Positions 12,661 through 24,637 of a stretch of 64,000 bases of DNA are shown here, piece by piece. The DNA comes from Jacaranda mimosifolia. Its lineage: Eukaryota > Streptophyta > Magnoliopsida > Lamiales > Bignoniaceae. Each line of letters opens with the position of its first letter. Position 1 is the stretch's first letter. Made by a program: the position numbers and the translations under genes. The stretch spans positions 7,668,507 through 7,732,506 of the forward strand of contig CM032121.1 in the NCBI GenBank assembly GCA_018894105.1, read 5' to 3'. The notes under the pieces were generated by a model. The model had not been told where the DNA came from and searched no databases. It worked only from the letters and a program-made list of their open reading frames with translations.

Positions 12661-12820
12661 TTGCAATGGTATTTTGAATCTCTATTTCATTTATATTTTA
12701 TTTTATATTTTTATCTATTGTATTTATATCAACTAGATTTAATTATTAATTAATTATTTTTATAAAAAAAATACTTCATATAGGAAATGGAATAGGGGTA
12801 GAGTAAAAGCAAAGCATTAC
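12661..12820. mobile_element. Short AT-rich MITE, copy c, just upstream of the PPR gene
   Basis: TTTTGAATCTCTATTTCATT opens the element and GGAAATGGAATAGGGGTAG closes it. TTGCAATGGT and the reverse complement of AAAGCATTAC suggest the outer ends. It lies about 160 bases before the PPR start codon, so it may supply part of that gene's promoter or leader. Confidence 0.5.
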
Positions 12821-12978
12821 GAACACAAGAGCAAGCAGCATGTGTTCTTCAAGCTTCAGGAACTGTGGTCTGATTCTCGACTCACCTTGCTATGTGGTGA
12901 AGTGTGAACCCTCTCAAACTGAAAACTTCACATGCAAAGTTACATGCCCATTTCGCTCTGTAATCTTCTGGTAATGGA

Positions 12979-15093
12979 ATGGCAAGAAATGCATTACTCT
13001 CTACCAATAAACTCTTAACCAACCACTTCTCCACACCTTTTGCAAAGCTCTTGGACACCTGCGTCAAAGCCGCGTCAACTACAGACGTGCGAGCCATCCA
13101 TGCTTGCATTGTCAAATCCCAGTTCAGTTATGAAGTCTTCATCAACAACAGGCTCATTGACGTTTATGGAAAATGTGGGTATTTTAACTACGCTCGAAAA
13201 CTGTTTGATAGAATGCCCACTAGAAATGCCTTTACTTATAACTCGATTATTGGTGCATTAACAATATCGGGTTCGCTTGATGAAGCTGAGAGGGTTTTTG
13301 TATCAATGCCTGAACCTGATCAATGTTCGTGGAATTTGATGGTCTCGGGTTTTGCTCAGCTTGAGATGTTTGATAGGTCGTTGGAATATTTCGTGAAAAT
13401 GCATGAAGAAGATTTTGTGCTGAATGACTATAGTTATGGAAGTGCACTTAGTGCTTGTGCTGGATTGAGAGACTTGGTGATGGGTACCCAAATCCATGCT
13501 TCACTGGCTAAGTCAAGGTTCATGTCAATCGTTTATATGGGGTCTGCACTTATTGATATGTATGCAAAGTGTTGGGATGTCGGTTGTGCTCAAAAGGCTT
13601 TCGATGGGATGACTGAGCGAAATGTTGTATCTTGGAATAGTATGATTACTTGTTACGAACAAAATGGACCAGCAAGTGAAGCACTTCAGGTTTTTGTTAA
13701 GATGATGGAATGTGCAGTTGAGCCGGATGAGATGACCCTAGCTAGTGTAGTTAGTGCTTGTGCGAGCTTGTGTGCATTTAAAGAAGGTCAAGCAATTCAT
13801 GCTCGAGTAGTGAAATTTGATAAGCTCCGCAATGATCTTGTAATATCTAATGCACTAGTTGATATGTATGCTAAATGTAGCATGATAAATGAAGCAAGGT
13901 GGCTTTTTGATAGGATGCCAATCAGAAATGTGGTGTCTGAGACATCTATGGTAAGTGGTTATGCCAAAGTCGCTAGTGTAAAAACCGCCAGAACTATGTT
14001 TTCCAAAATGATGGAGAGGAATGTTGTATCCTGGAATGCGCTCATTGCTGGATATACACAGAATGGGGACAATGAAGAAGCACTAGGACTCTTTCTTCTT
14101 TTGAAACGGGAATCCATCTGGCCTACTCACTATACATTCGGAAACCTTCTCAATGCTTGTGCAAATCTTGCTGACTTGAAGCTCGGCAGGCAGGCTCATG
14201 CCCATGTTCTAAAGCAGGGATTTCGATTCCAGCATGGACCAGAACCTGATGTTTTTGTTGGTAACTCTCTTATAGATATGTATATGAAATGTGGATCAGT
14301 TGAAGATGGAGGTAGGGTGTTCAGAAACATGGTTGAAAGAGATGGTGTTTCATTTAATGCCATGATAGTAGGGTATGCACAAAATGGGCAAGGGACTGAA
14401 GCTCTTCAGTTGTTTAAGGTAATGATGGAATCTGGAGAGAAACCAGATCATGTCACTATGATTGGGGTTCTTTGTGCTTGCAGTCATGCAGGATTGGTTG
14501 AGGAAGGACGTCAGTATTTTGATTCAATGAGCAAAGAGTACGGTCTGAAACCCCTAAAAGACCACTATACATGTATGGTTGATTTACTAGGTCGATCTGG
14601 TCGGCTTATTGAAGCAAAAGATTTGATAGTTTCTATGCCAGTACCTCCTGATAGTGTTGTATGGGGATCTTTGCTTGCCGCTTGTAAAGTTCACCGTGAC
14701 ATTGACTTGGGGAATTTTGTTGCTGACAAGCTCTTACAGATTGATCCTGAAAATTCTGGTCCCTACGTTCTTCTCTCAAACATGTATGCTGAGCTTGGAA
14801 GATGGAGAGATGTAACAAGGGTTCGGAAACTTATGAGACAGCATGGTGTTGTCAAACAACCTGGTTGTAGTTGGATTGAAATAGGGAGCCAAATGCATAT
14901 TTTCATGGTGAAAGATACAAGGCATCCACAGAAGAGGGAAATATATTTACTATTGAAAACACTTACTAAAATAATGAAGCTTTCAGGATATGTTCCAAAT
15001 ATTGGTTATTTTGATGCTGATGAGGAACAGAACAAGCTTGAATTTAACTTGTTCCAAGAGCTGGAAGTACCTATAGCGGCTTCCATTGGATAA
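12979..15093 (+). CDS. SLO2: PLS-class pentatricopeptide repeat protein, SLO2-like RNA-editing factor
   Basis: This is an intronless frame of 704 aa. PPR proteins of this class bind organellar RNA in a sequence-specific way and direct C-to-U editing; Arabidopsis SLO2 (At2g13600, about 697 aa) acts on mitochondrial nad and mttB transcripts. Tandem PLS repeats run from about residue 30 to 555, with typical repeat ends such as RNVVSWNSMI and LIDMYAKC. An E domain follows (LLAACKVHRD, about 562-640), then an E+ region (HIFMVKD...GYVP) to about 675. There is no DYW deaminase domain, so a DYW partner would be needed in trans. The match to SLO2 is colinear throughout, including the block AETSMISGYA-like / MMERNVVSWNALIAGYTQNG. 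The N-terminus is short and not clearly a presequence. ABCG5 lies next door in both species, which supports orthology. The last 30 residues are divergent. Confidence 0.93.
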   Translation: MARNALLSTNKLLTNHFSTPFAKLLDTCVKAASTTDVRAIHACIVKSQFSYEVFINNRLIDVYGKCGYFNYARKLFDRMPTRNAFTYNSIIGALTISGSLDEAERVFVSMPEPDQCSWNLMVSGFAQLEMFDRSLEYFVKMHEEDFVLNDYSYGSALSACAGLRDLVMGTQIHASLAKSRFMSIVYMGSALIDMYAKCWDVGCAQKAFDGMTERNVVSWNSMITCYEQNGPASEALQVFVKMMECAVEPDEMTLASVVSACASLCAFKEGQAIHARVVKFDKLRNDLVISNALVDMYAKCSMINEARWLFDRMPIRNVVSETSMVSGYAKVASVKTARTMFSKMMERNVVSWNALIAGYTQNGDNEEALGLFLLLKRESIWPTHYTFGNLLNACANLADLKLGRQAHAHVLKQGFRFQHGPEPDVFVGNSLIDMYMKCGSVEDGGRVFRNMVERDGVSFNAMIVGYAQNGQGTEALQLFKVMMESGEKPDHVTMIGVLCACSHAGLVEEGRQYFDSMSKEYGLKPLKDHYTCMVDLLGRSGRLIEAKDLIVSMPVPPDSVVWGSLLAACKVHRDIDLGNFVADKLLQIDPENSGPYVLLSNMYAELGRWRDVTRVRKLMRQHGVVKQPGCSWIEIGSQMHIFMVKDTRHPQKREIYLLLKTLTKIMKLSGYVPNIGYFDADEEQNKLEFNLFQELEVPIAASIG

Positions 15094-17756
15094 TAGCTAA
15101 GGTGTTGTACCATATATTCTTTTTCTGGCACTTTCATATCCTGTGGATCTTTTAAGATTAATAATATAGGAGCAGTAAGAAGTTATTTAGAAAGTATAGT
15201 TTTACTCAATATTTCATGTCAAAATTGATCTATCATCTTTAGACACCTTGATTCAGTCTGCAAATTGCTTGTATAATTGATTCTTTTGCTAAATCAAGGC
15301 ATTCAATCGTACTCGCGTCTACATTTTGGCCATTTTTTAGTGCACATGTGAATGAGGAAATTCTGTATGCATATATATATGAAATTTGAACCATCTCAAT
15401 TTGTGTTACTTTGGCACTTTCATGGTTGTCCAGAATTTTTACATGGGAAAACTGACGCTGCAAGATACTTGAATTTTTTTTTCAAATTATACAGACTGCC
15501 GTATCCCAGTATTTAGTTGGCTTTTCAGTAAATGAAAAGGTATCCACAGGTGAGTTTTCTAGCATCATTGTCTACAATTAATTGGTTCCAATGTCCCTTG
15601 ATGCTTGAACAAGTGAACTGCTTGCTAATTGTAATGATTAACTTGACTTGTTCCCTTTATTTTGATTATCCTCCAGATTCCTTGAAGAAAATAACCATCT
15701 ATTAAAAGAACTGGGACAAAAATAATGTAAGCAGACAAAAGAATAAAGTGGTCACAAGAAAAAAAGAAGCAGGAATCATGCTAACGGACGAAGTAGTTGC
15801 TGGCCATGGATAAGGGCCATTGAACTCTCCAGTCTAACCCCCTGGTATAAGAAATCTGGAATGCTAGAAATATTTACTGCGAAGTGAAGTCCCACCAGGC
15901 TCTCTAACCATAGTCCCACCATGTATGTGGCCACTTGGAAATGTTGGCGCACACTGGGTTCATCAATAAATCGCTTGATGCTTTTTTCAGATGATGAAGT
16001 TCTAAAGATGGCAACCAACACTGTTCATGAAGTAGGTTTCTTAATTTGGATTAATGCGTGATGACACCCAGTGTGTCGCATTGAAAGGAGTCGAGGGCTT
16101 AAAATAATTTACAAGCTATACCCTCCTCTCATACTTTGTAATACCTTTTTTTGGGTAAAACTCCACACCATAAGCATGTCGGCAAGACAATACCTCAAAG
16201 CAGTCGGACTTTCTTATTTGGGACAGATCTGTGCAAAATCAATGCTGATATTTCTTTCAAGAATGATGTTGCTAAATTGCTGGTTTTACATGTATGGTTA
16301 GGATTTTCAACTTTCATTTTAGACAATAATTTTCTTTTTCCATAGGGACTATATTAACTTGACAAGCTTATAGCAGGCAGGCCCTGAAACGGAAAATACT
16401 TGCTTAAGGATGGTTTTTATAGAAGGGAGGAACTCAAGAGAATTATAACTTTGAGGAGGGAAATTAAATTTTTACAAAATATGAAAATAAACTTATTAGT
16501 TTTAGAGGAACCAAATTTTAAATTTTAATAAAAGTATATACAATATAGTCTTATATAAATTAAAAGGTTGCTCCTACCTACTTCTTTACTCCATCTCTGA
16601 TGGTGAAGAGTATATTAAATCAGAATAACGTGGATTCTATACACGCAGCATGTTATCACTATTATGTATGTCATATCAGCATAAAATAGATTATATTCGC
16701 TAACATGATATGGTCTCACCGTTTAACATGAACACACTTTAACGTGTGTGTGTGTGTAAATTTAAGAATTTTCCCGAGAAACAGAACAAATAATTTAGTG
16801 GTGTTGACTCCGTTATAGTTTTGTGTCATATTGTGCAGAGGACAAGGTTAAAGACTGCAGGGTCGTGGCAATCACCAGCTCAAGGGGTTCCGTGAAAATA
16901 GTTTGTCACTAGTGCTCAGCTAATTCGGTGCCAACGTTAGGCTTTCCACAACAATCTGCCATAAACTGCCAACTCCGCTTTACCACATATTTTTAAGATG
17001 GAGCCTTTTTTTTTTTTTAAAAACATAAACATATATTATACATGTCATTAAATTAAGTAATCACTTAATTTTTAAAATAGAATTAAAGAATTTATTTTTG
17101 TCCTTGATGGGACGTTAACACGTGGCCTAAGCACCGCATTTCATCTCTCGACACTTGTAGTCATGGCACATCATCAGTTTATCATACTCTCTAATTTTGA
17201 AATAAAGACACAAATCCATGGGTATTTTTATCTTTCAGGCTCCAAAATAGCTAAATTTGACCAAACTTAGGTTGTGGATCGGTGATTTAATAGATGGGGT
17301 TTAAACAAGCAAACATGCGTTCTTTTTTTTTTTTTTTTTTCTGACAATTACTTTAGAATCAAATGTTAGTTGGACTAAATACAAGATATTTGACAGCCAA
17401 ATACACACATTTACCAATAAAATTCTCCTAATCCCTCCAAAACATGCCCCTCCACAAACCCATATGATCATACATTCTGCTACACTTCATGATTTTACAG
17501 CCTGGAATCTTTGCTCAGAACCCGTGATCTCAAATCTTTTCAACAAAAACATCAAACTACTGTTACTGATGAAATGAGTTTCTTTCAATCGTTATGTTAT
17601 GTAACATTGAAAACACAAACTCCATGAATAATACACTGTTCAGGAACCCAAGATGGGGAAAAAATTAGGAAGGAAAAAAAAGAAGAAAGCAGCAAAAATA
17701 GAAAATGGACAGATTTTATGGAAGGTTTTTAGCAGTGAAATTGCCTGAAAAGATAT
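15094..17756. other. Convergent intergenic region between PPR and ABCG genes
   Basis: The first kilobase is less AT-rich than typical intergenic DNA here and may be a long 3' UTR of the PPR gene. Frames at 15776-16021 (-) and 16071-16345 (+) have no recognisable similarity. The region also has a TG repeat at about 16745-16758, T runs at 17007-17018 and 17323-17340, and the 3' UTR of the minus-strand transporter next to 17757. Confidence 0.5.
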
Positions 17757-19655
17757 TCAGATGAGGATCCCTTTCATCCCCGACTCAGAGCATTTACACC
17801 TGAGAATAACATAGGAAATAAACCTGTAAACCAAGATGAAGCAAGCCATGATCACATAATTCCTCCATCTACTTTGTTGATCGCCGTACCCTTCTTCTCT
17901 CAGCACATCTTTGCCTCTCACTATACATGTTCCAAACATATAATCCAGACACTTGGAGTTGGAGAACTCGTTTATCAAAAATCCTTCGAACGGATACTTA
18001 AACAATGAAATATAGTGCATGAAAATCCAGTAATTTGGAATCCCATGCTTCGATATGAAGTAGCCTGAAAACAAGAAGAACGACCCCATGACTGCAGAGA
18101 TTACTGAGTTTCCAACTATAAAATTCGGGACTAATGAACTGCAACACACCACCACTGAATTCGCCGTGTAGAGAATCAACCAAATCAGCAGCAAGAAGTG
18201 GGCGAAAGCCATGAAAGTGCGGTTCAGTCCCACCAGCCAATACACCGGTACAGCAAACAAGATTGCTAAAATCAGCAAAAATGGCAAGTAAACAAGTCCA
18301 TTAGCAATGGCATATGATGAGACCCTATAGCTCCCACTAGCAGTTTCCTTCATTAGTATCTCCTTTTCTTGCAAGAAAATCGGCAGGGCTTCTGTGGTGC
18401 TCGACAGTAAAAATGTCAAGATGAAAGCAAATAGCCCCACTCTTTCCTCTGCACCAAGTAAATCATCTTTCAGATTGTAGAAAATTGAGCCCAAAACAAT
18501 CCCAGATACCAGCATTGAGATGGACCTGCAAGCAAAAAGCTCCTTTGTTCTGTAGATATTCTTCCAGAACCTGTGGGTTAGAATCATAGTTTCTTGAAAT
18601 CTAGAATTCGCAAAAGTATGGCGAAAATCGACCCGGGCATCAATGGATTCCTCATCCATCACCTTGGATTGCTGAAAAAGCTGTTGTAGAGTAAACTTGC
18701 CTGTTTTACTCACACCACCTTCTTCAACTACTTTCTTGTTTGACGGCAGTGTTTCTTGCTCCAATGGCGCCTGGACCTGATTCTGCTTCATTCTTTCAAT
18801 GGACTCAATAGCAAATTCAACGACATTGACATGAAGAGGTAATTCCAATCCCATCAGCATTAGATTGACAGAAAGCAAATCCACTGAGCCATGATGCAAG
18901 ACCGAGCCATTAGCCAGCAGAAGAATAGAACCAAACAGCTTCACAATCCTGAATCCTGGCTGGTGAATGCTGAGGATTATAGTTCGGCCCCTGGTTTCAG
19001 CCATAGTATTCAGCATGGCAACAATCTGAAGCGCTGAAGTGCTGTCCAGCCCTGATGTTGGCTCATCAAGAATCAACACATTCGGCTCATGAATCACCTC
19101 CACTCCGATGGAAACCCGCCGCCTCTCCCCACCGGAAATCCCCCGGACTCTGTGGTCCCCAACTCGGCCTCCGGCGACGTGACTCAGCCCGAGTTCTTCT
19201 ATCAGGGACTTGACCCGTGAGCTCAATTCTGGCTCGGAAAGCCTCAACCTCAGCTTCGCGCTGAACCTCAAAGTTTCTTCAACAGTCAGGAGCGGGAACA
19301 ATGTGTCTTTCTGCGTGACATAGCCTGATAACTTCTTGAACTGGGCTTTATCGAGTGGCTTCTGATTGACATAAATGGATGCAGATTGTGGGGTGAGTTT
19401 TCCGGCGAGGATTTCAAGCAATGACGACTTGCCGGCGCCGCTTGGCCCGACAATAGCAAGTATTTCCCATGGTTTTGCCGTCAAGCTAACATCTTTGAGC
19501 ACCCGCCTAGCTCGGTCCCTGGATTTTCCCTTATGAGGCAGTTCTTGCAATTCTTGTTCTTGATGTTTTTTTCCTATACCAAGGATTCTTTTTCTCTCTG
19601 TGTAGATTGTGTAGTTGATGCCTATTGCTTCAATCTCACAACCCTGCTTCTTCAT
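17757..19655 (-). CDS. ABCG5: Half-size ABC transporter of the ABCG (WBC) subfamily, ABCG5-like
   Basis: This is an intronless frame of 632 aa with the reverse ABCG order, an N-terminal ATPase and then membrane domain. Walker A GPSGAGKS is at 70-77, Q-loop Gln at 115, the signature ISGGER at 173-178, Walker B VLILDE at 193-198 and the switch His at 231. An ABC2-type membrane domain with about six helices fills residues 380-625, with conserved FLQEKEILMKE and GSYRVSSYA blocks. It begins MKKQGCEIEA, nearly identical to Arabidopsis ABCG5 (At2g13610). Half transporters dimerise at the plasma membrane and export cuticle, suberin or similar lipids; ABCG5 is linked to cuticle formation in young shoots. 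The substrate here is inferred. All catalytic motifs are intact. It lies tail to tail with the SLO2 homologue. Confidence 0.95.
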   Translation of the reverse strand: MKKQGCEIEAIGINYTIYTERKRILGIGKKHQEQELQELPHKGKSRDRARRVLKDVSLTAKPWEILAIVGPSGAGKSSLLEILAGKLTPQSASIYVNQKPLDKAQFKKLSGYVTQKDTLFPLLTVEETLRFSAKLRLRLSEPELSSRVKSLIEELGLSHVAGGRVGDHRVRGISGGERRRVSIGVEVIHEPNVLILDEPTSGLDSTSALQIVAMLNTMAETRGRTIILSIHQPGFRIVKLFGSILLLANGSVLHHGSVDLLSVNLMLMGLELPLHVNVVEFAIESIERMKQNQVQAPLEQETLPSNKKVVEEGGVSKTGKFTLQQLFQQSKVMDEESIDARVDFRHTFANSRFQETMILTHRFWKNIYRTKELFACRSISMLVSGIVLGSIFYNLKDDLLGAEERVGLFAFILTFLLSSTTEALPIFLQEKEILMKETASGSYRVSSYAIANGLVYLPFLLILAILFAVPVYWLVGLNRTFMAFAHFLLLIWLILYTANSVVVCCSSLVPNFIVGNSVISAVMGSFFLFSGYFISKHGIPNYWIFMHYISLFKYPFEGFLINEFSNSKCLDYMFGTCIVRGKDVLREEGYGDQQSRWRNYVIMACFILVYRFISYVILRCKCSESGMKGILI

Positions 19656-21122
19656 TGAAGAATTAGACTCTCAATTTCTGTACTTTGTTTTTGGCTTCGT
19701 CTAGATTCTACTAGCAAAAACTCAAGTTGGGAGTATTTTTTGAATCTCGATTTTTATGCACTATTTTATTAATCTCATATCTGCTTTTTTGTAGCTACAA
19801 TTCCAGGACTCTGGAAAATGAAATCAATGGCTGGAGCATATCAAGGTAATGACCTTTAACTCCTTAAATTTGTTTGATAGTTCACGTGCAGTTGAGGTTG
19901 CATAGCCTTAGTTTTATAATCATTGAAACCGGCACACATTCACATGACACGAGGCTTGCTATCTTAATGTCTTGCAGACCCACACACCTTTTCCTCTATT
20001 TGGGACAAAGCTTCGATCATTCTACATGCAATCTTCGATGGCGGTGCAATACATTCGATTTATTGTACTCTGGAATAAATACGAATTCATGCATCATAGT
20101 ATATTATAATTTGATGTGTCACATATAATATATCGTGATCTCGATAAATATGACGTCAATAAATTTATCGGTCCACATATTATAAATTTTGTCAATGGAC
20201 TAGCTAAGGACCAAACTCAAAGGCTGACCTCTTTGTGAGTAGGATGATCGAGGGTTACTAATCCTACCCTCATAAAAAGATGTTGATCTAGTGAAATGTT
20301 TAAAAACCTTAATTATTTTTAAGGATAATTTAATCCTATTCGCTCTAATCCACATCATGCTATACTTGATCAATTTAAAATTTTAATAAGTGGAATGTTT
20401 GAAATAATATTAGAGCAATGCCACAAGCAATTTAAGAGCAAATTTTATAGCAATTAAGGTCCAAAAATTGAAAATAAAAGGTCGATTAAGATATGGGCCT
20501 CTTCTATAATTGTATGTCACATCAGCTTTATAATTTTGTTTTTTTGGGTTTTGTTTTTTTTTTTTTGTTTTAATATGCTTCACATATGACTCACCTTATA
20601 ACAAATATGTACTCAACTATAGCTTAAATCTGATGCACCAATAATTTGTTCAAACAAATAATCACAGAGGAGAAAAGATAAGAAAAGAAAGAGAATGACC
20701 CCATATTCCACTGATCTCCCTCAGCCCTCAGGCTTCATTACATATTTTGTTTCAGACATACTTTGTCATATATAGTATCTTTGTTTTCCCGACATCTGAG
20801 TTTCTGCATAGAATGTCATGGTTGGAGGACCAAAACTAGTTGCTTAGCGTGTGTCAATATACCTTAGATATTTTTTTAGTGTAGAATCATATTATGGGAA
20901 TCGGTTGAGATGAGGAAGAAGTTTGGTATAGCCAATTGGGAGTGTATTTGACCATAGGGCAAGTTCAATTTTCCTTTCCATTTTTTATGGATTATATAAT
21001 TGAATCAATTAAGATACAATATGACTTGATAATGATTTTAATTTCAGTTCTGATGATGGCTGAGGTCATGTTAGATTAAATCTACCAATTCAAATATATG
21101 TGTACAAAGAGATTTTATCTAA

Positions 21123-21440
21123 GGGCCCGTTTGGTTTTATTTTCATTCTTATTTTTCATTTCCATCATTTCCAAAATTTGAAAAAGTAATTAGTGAAAAT
21201 GAGTTTGTATTTGAATATGTTGTTGGAGAAGTAATGATTATATAGTAGATTGTAGGTGGAGAAAGATAGTAATAATGAAATAAAGATGAAAGATATATAG
21301 GTTATTGAAGAATGTGTTTTGAAAATAAAAATAAAAATAAAAATGATGTCATGTGAAAATATATAAAAAGTTTTGTATTTCAATTTTCAAATAGTAAAAA
21401 ATGTAAAAATGAGGTATGAAAATGAAACGAAACAGACAAC
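21123..21440. mobile_element. Inverted-repeat element of the GGGCCCGTTTGG type
   Basis: The left end GGGCCCGTTTGGTTTTATTT pairs imperfectly with the reverse complement of the right end, GTTGTCTGTTTCGTTTCATT. The inside is purine-rich on the plus strand and has no transposase. Related foldback ends occur at 34865-35220 and 63255-63683. No target duplication was found, so the limits are approximate. Confidence 0.5.
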
Positions 21441-21789
21441 TTTCAAAGAATAGTTGGAGAATTCTTGAAGAATGTGTATACTTGAAGTAATTCTTCGTTA
21501 ATTTGGATCGAACGAAAGGTACAAACATTTATGGGTTGTACGAATTGACTACAAGCTGAACTCATATCAAAACACGTCATTTGTTTAAGATGCTTGTATG
21601 GTAAGTTGTTACTATGGGCTTGATTGAGACTCAAAATAGAATTCATGTTTGGCTGATTTCAAATAAGAAGACATGAATTCTAATTTATATAATAATTATG
21701 TATGAACAATAGGAGCAATTTTGTTACCACTTACCATAAGTGATGGGACAAGGCCTATCAAATAAAATAGCCTCATAATTATTAAAATC

Positions 21790-22224
21790 AAGTTCAAATT
21801 GAATCTGTCGATGTAGAAGCTGTGGAACTCAATATTAATCTCCAGTCATGTTGATGCAGAAGCTGCAAAGGTTAAAGTAGCTAAATAAGCTTGTGAGATG
21901 TGTTCTCAATTTTCTTGGCATATGTTATTATTGAAGGAGATTGCTTTGCGATCATCTAGGCTCTGAGAGGAGATTCACACAATCTATCTTACATTGGCAC
22001 TCTCATTTTCGATGCCAAAAAAATTATTGAGAACCTGATCTCCTATTCTTTCCACCATGTCCGTGGTAATGCGAATTGTTGTGCCCATTATCTAGCTAGA
22101 AATACTTTATTTTTACAGCAATTTTTAATTTCTAATTATGATGTAATTGCTCAAGCACTTTGTTTTGATCATTAATATAATGTCTCTGTTTTTGTCAAAA
22201 AAAAAAAAAAAGTTCAATTGAATC
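21790..22224 (+). mobile_element. 5'-truncated LINE with RNase H-like remnant, poly(A) tail and target-site duplication
   Basis: From about 21950 one frame reads as the RNase H-like tail of a plant LINE: EGDCFAII, then FHHVRGNANCCAHYLARN, ending at a stop near 22173. In-frame stops and a frameshift upstream show it is dead. A short 3' UTR and an A14 tail (22197-22210) follow. AAGTTCAAATTGAATC (21790-21805) and AAGTTCAATTGAATC (22210-22224) are near-identical direct repeats flanking the insert, the expected target-primed reverse-transcription signature. The inserted part is only about 400 bp, the 3' end of a full LINE. Confidence 0.8.
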
Positions 22225-22880
22225 GAATATGTTGAAATTGAGTGCAATAAAAATCTTTATCAATCAGTGGTGACTTTACTTTTAGTTGAGAAAGGCGACC
22301 GTCTTTGGCTTCCAAAATTTTGAAGGCCTTTTACATATATTTTCTCTTGTATATCTTAGGCATTAAACTGTAAAATATAAAGTTTATTCCCTTTTAACAT
22401 TTTAGATTTAAAAGAAAAGGGAACCCTTTAATTTAAAAACCTCATATATATACGTATGTATTAATTTTAGGCCCATGAAAAAGTATAAAACCATTATTTC
22501 AAGGCATTATTATCTAAAGTTACAATAAGTAATTAATTGATTATAATAAATCAAAAATATAAATTTAATTGTTACTACTTTTGATTATCCTAAATTTTCT
22601 CTATCATTTTAAATTCTTATTATTTTCCTTATTCAACCCTACTACTTCTTTCTTTTTCAATACTAATCACTGATAACTACTCTCCTTTTTAATTGTTGAT
22701 CACTACATGATGTTCCAGTGTTAATCACTAAATATTTTTTTAGTATTAACGTCTCATACCCATGCTATCAATTAAAAATGAAATGCTATAAAAAATTAAT
22801 TATAAAATATAAGCAATAATTTTGTATCTAAAAAAGCTAGAAAAGAAAATTTTAAATAGTAACTTTACATGGAAAGTTAA

Positions 22881-22912
22881 CCCCCCCCCCCTCCCCCTCC
22901 CCCTCCCCCTCC
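22881..22912 (-). repeat. C-rich (CCCCCT)n tract, G-quadruplex-prone on the minus strand
   Basis: Eleven C residues are followed by three CCCCC blocks separated by single T. On the minus strand this gives four G runs of 5 or more with one-base loops, a strong quadruplex motif. It stands in AT-rich DNA and is not near a recognised gene. Confidence 0.75.
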
Positions 22913-24637
22913 AACTCCAACCTACAAAATGCTAGATATATGTATTAAAAAGACATCATTTTTATATTTCGCTTTAAATCTTCAACTTATTGAGATGACC
23001 TTTTACCAATTTAAGCATGAAATTGAGATACAGTAAGTCCACCTTAAACTAAAACGAATTTAACCTATTCGCAGGCATGGCTCCACTGTGCAAGCCAAAC
23101 TTGGGGTTCGCACCACAAATTCACCAAAAGTAAATTTTAGGGACAATGACAAGAAATCAATCTTTTTTGTGGACGAGAGTAAAAAGAGAAGATTTCTCTT
23201 GTACTGTTTGTTCTATGTTTTTCTGTACGGATGGTTGTCTGGATATCAATATTTGCACTAATGCCCTCCAATTGAACATTTACTGTAAATTAAGCCTCAT
23301 AAATTTCATAACCATAGAAAGTCGAAAAAGGGTAACAGGGAAAATTTCTTTTCTTTTCTGGGGTTTATTTTGTCCTTTTGTGATGTTACACAACCCGTGA
23401 ACCTCCCCCTTTCTAAAGAATTTGGCAATGATGGGACCCCTAATTCTCGCAGTTTTGAATAGAAATGCTCAACCCTATCTATTTGTCAACACCTTTTTCT
23501 AAACAGAAGCTGCCCGTGAACCATATTTATTTTCAACTATCCAAAAAATATATATATATATATATTTTTATTTTCCAAGAAATGTATTTTATGTGGTGGA
23601 GGATTTTTTTCAACTTTATGTAATGCAATTTTTGGTTTGTTAGACCCTTTCTTAGCAGACTTTATGAGAAATTGACTTGCAATTGTGCAAGAAACCACAT
23701 ATTTATTCTATTTAATGATTCTTGCTTACTGGATACTCCAGATAAGATTGGAAGCTTCATTGTATAAAATAATCTTAATTACTAAAAAAAAGCTACTCGT
23801 TATGTCTTTTAATTGTATTTCCCACATAAATTAGAATGTGTGTGAATAAGTTTATAATTTCTTAAAAACATTTTATAAACAATTGCAGGGGTTATAAAAT
23901 ATTACAAAATATTTGGTAGGACTTTTTAGAAAGAGATTTATGAACTATTAAAGTAAGATGTTAAGATTTTATAAAGAGTTTTCAATTAATTTTTAAAATT
24001 TTAGAAAGTTCTTTTACTTTTAATTATATTAGTCACAAAATTAATATTACTAACATTTGATAAGTTTCAAAATTTTATTTTATTCAAACATTTCAAAAAC
24101 TTCTTTTTGAATAAGATGAAATATTTTATAAGTTTCAAAACATTTTATTATACGTAGGAGTTTATAAGATTTAAATAAGTTCAACTAAATACCCTAGCTC
24201 TTAAAAATTTATGAGATATATGATATAGTGTGAAAAATAAAAATTCAAGTTTTATTATTTTGTGGCTATTCTTGTCCGAACCAACTTTTGAGGCTTTTCA
24301 AGAATTCATTATTGGATACTCAAAATTTGGACTCTAATTTTTTAATGCGCTTACTTTGAGAATTTTTTCGGGTGAGTGTTTTAAAGGTGATCCCTCATAG
24401 CCACTTATGACTCTACTTATAATAGAGTGGTTTCTATGCCCATTAGAATATTAAATCGTTGGTGTTATATGCAATGGTCCACTACCTTAGGTTATACTGC
24501 ATTTTATATATTGTAATTTTATTAAATTGTGCTTATGGCATATTTTGCCATATTAGTGACATTTAAAGACAAAATTCAACAAATAAATGGAAACTTACGA
24601 GCCATCAACACCTACTACTCATAATTCTTTTAATTGG

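Larger units (their letters stand above)
10832..12978. other. Intergenic region between tRNA and PPR gene
   Basis: No protein-like reading frame was found. It contains two MITE copies (listed separately), an A20-type run at about 11891-11910, and AT-rich filler. The final 150 bases should include the promoter and leader of the PPR gene, but no clear TATA box was picked out. Confidence 0.55.

Noticed and set aside
15776..16345. Frames of 64-81 codons after the PPR gene
   Set aside because: No recognisable protein in any frame. The moderate base composition fits a long 3' UTR or spacer better than a gene.
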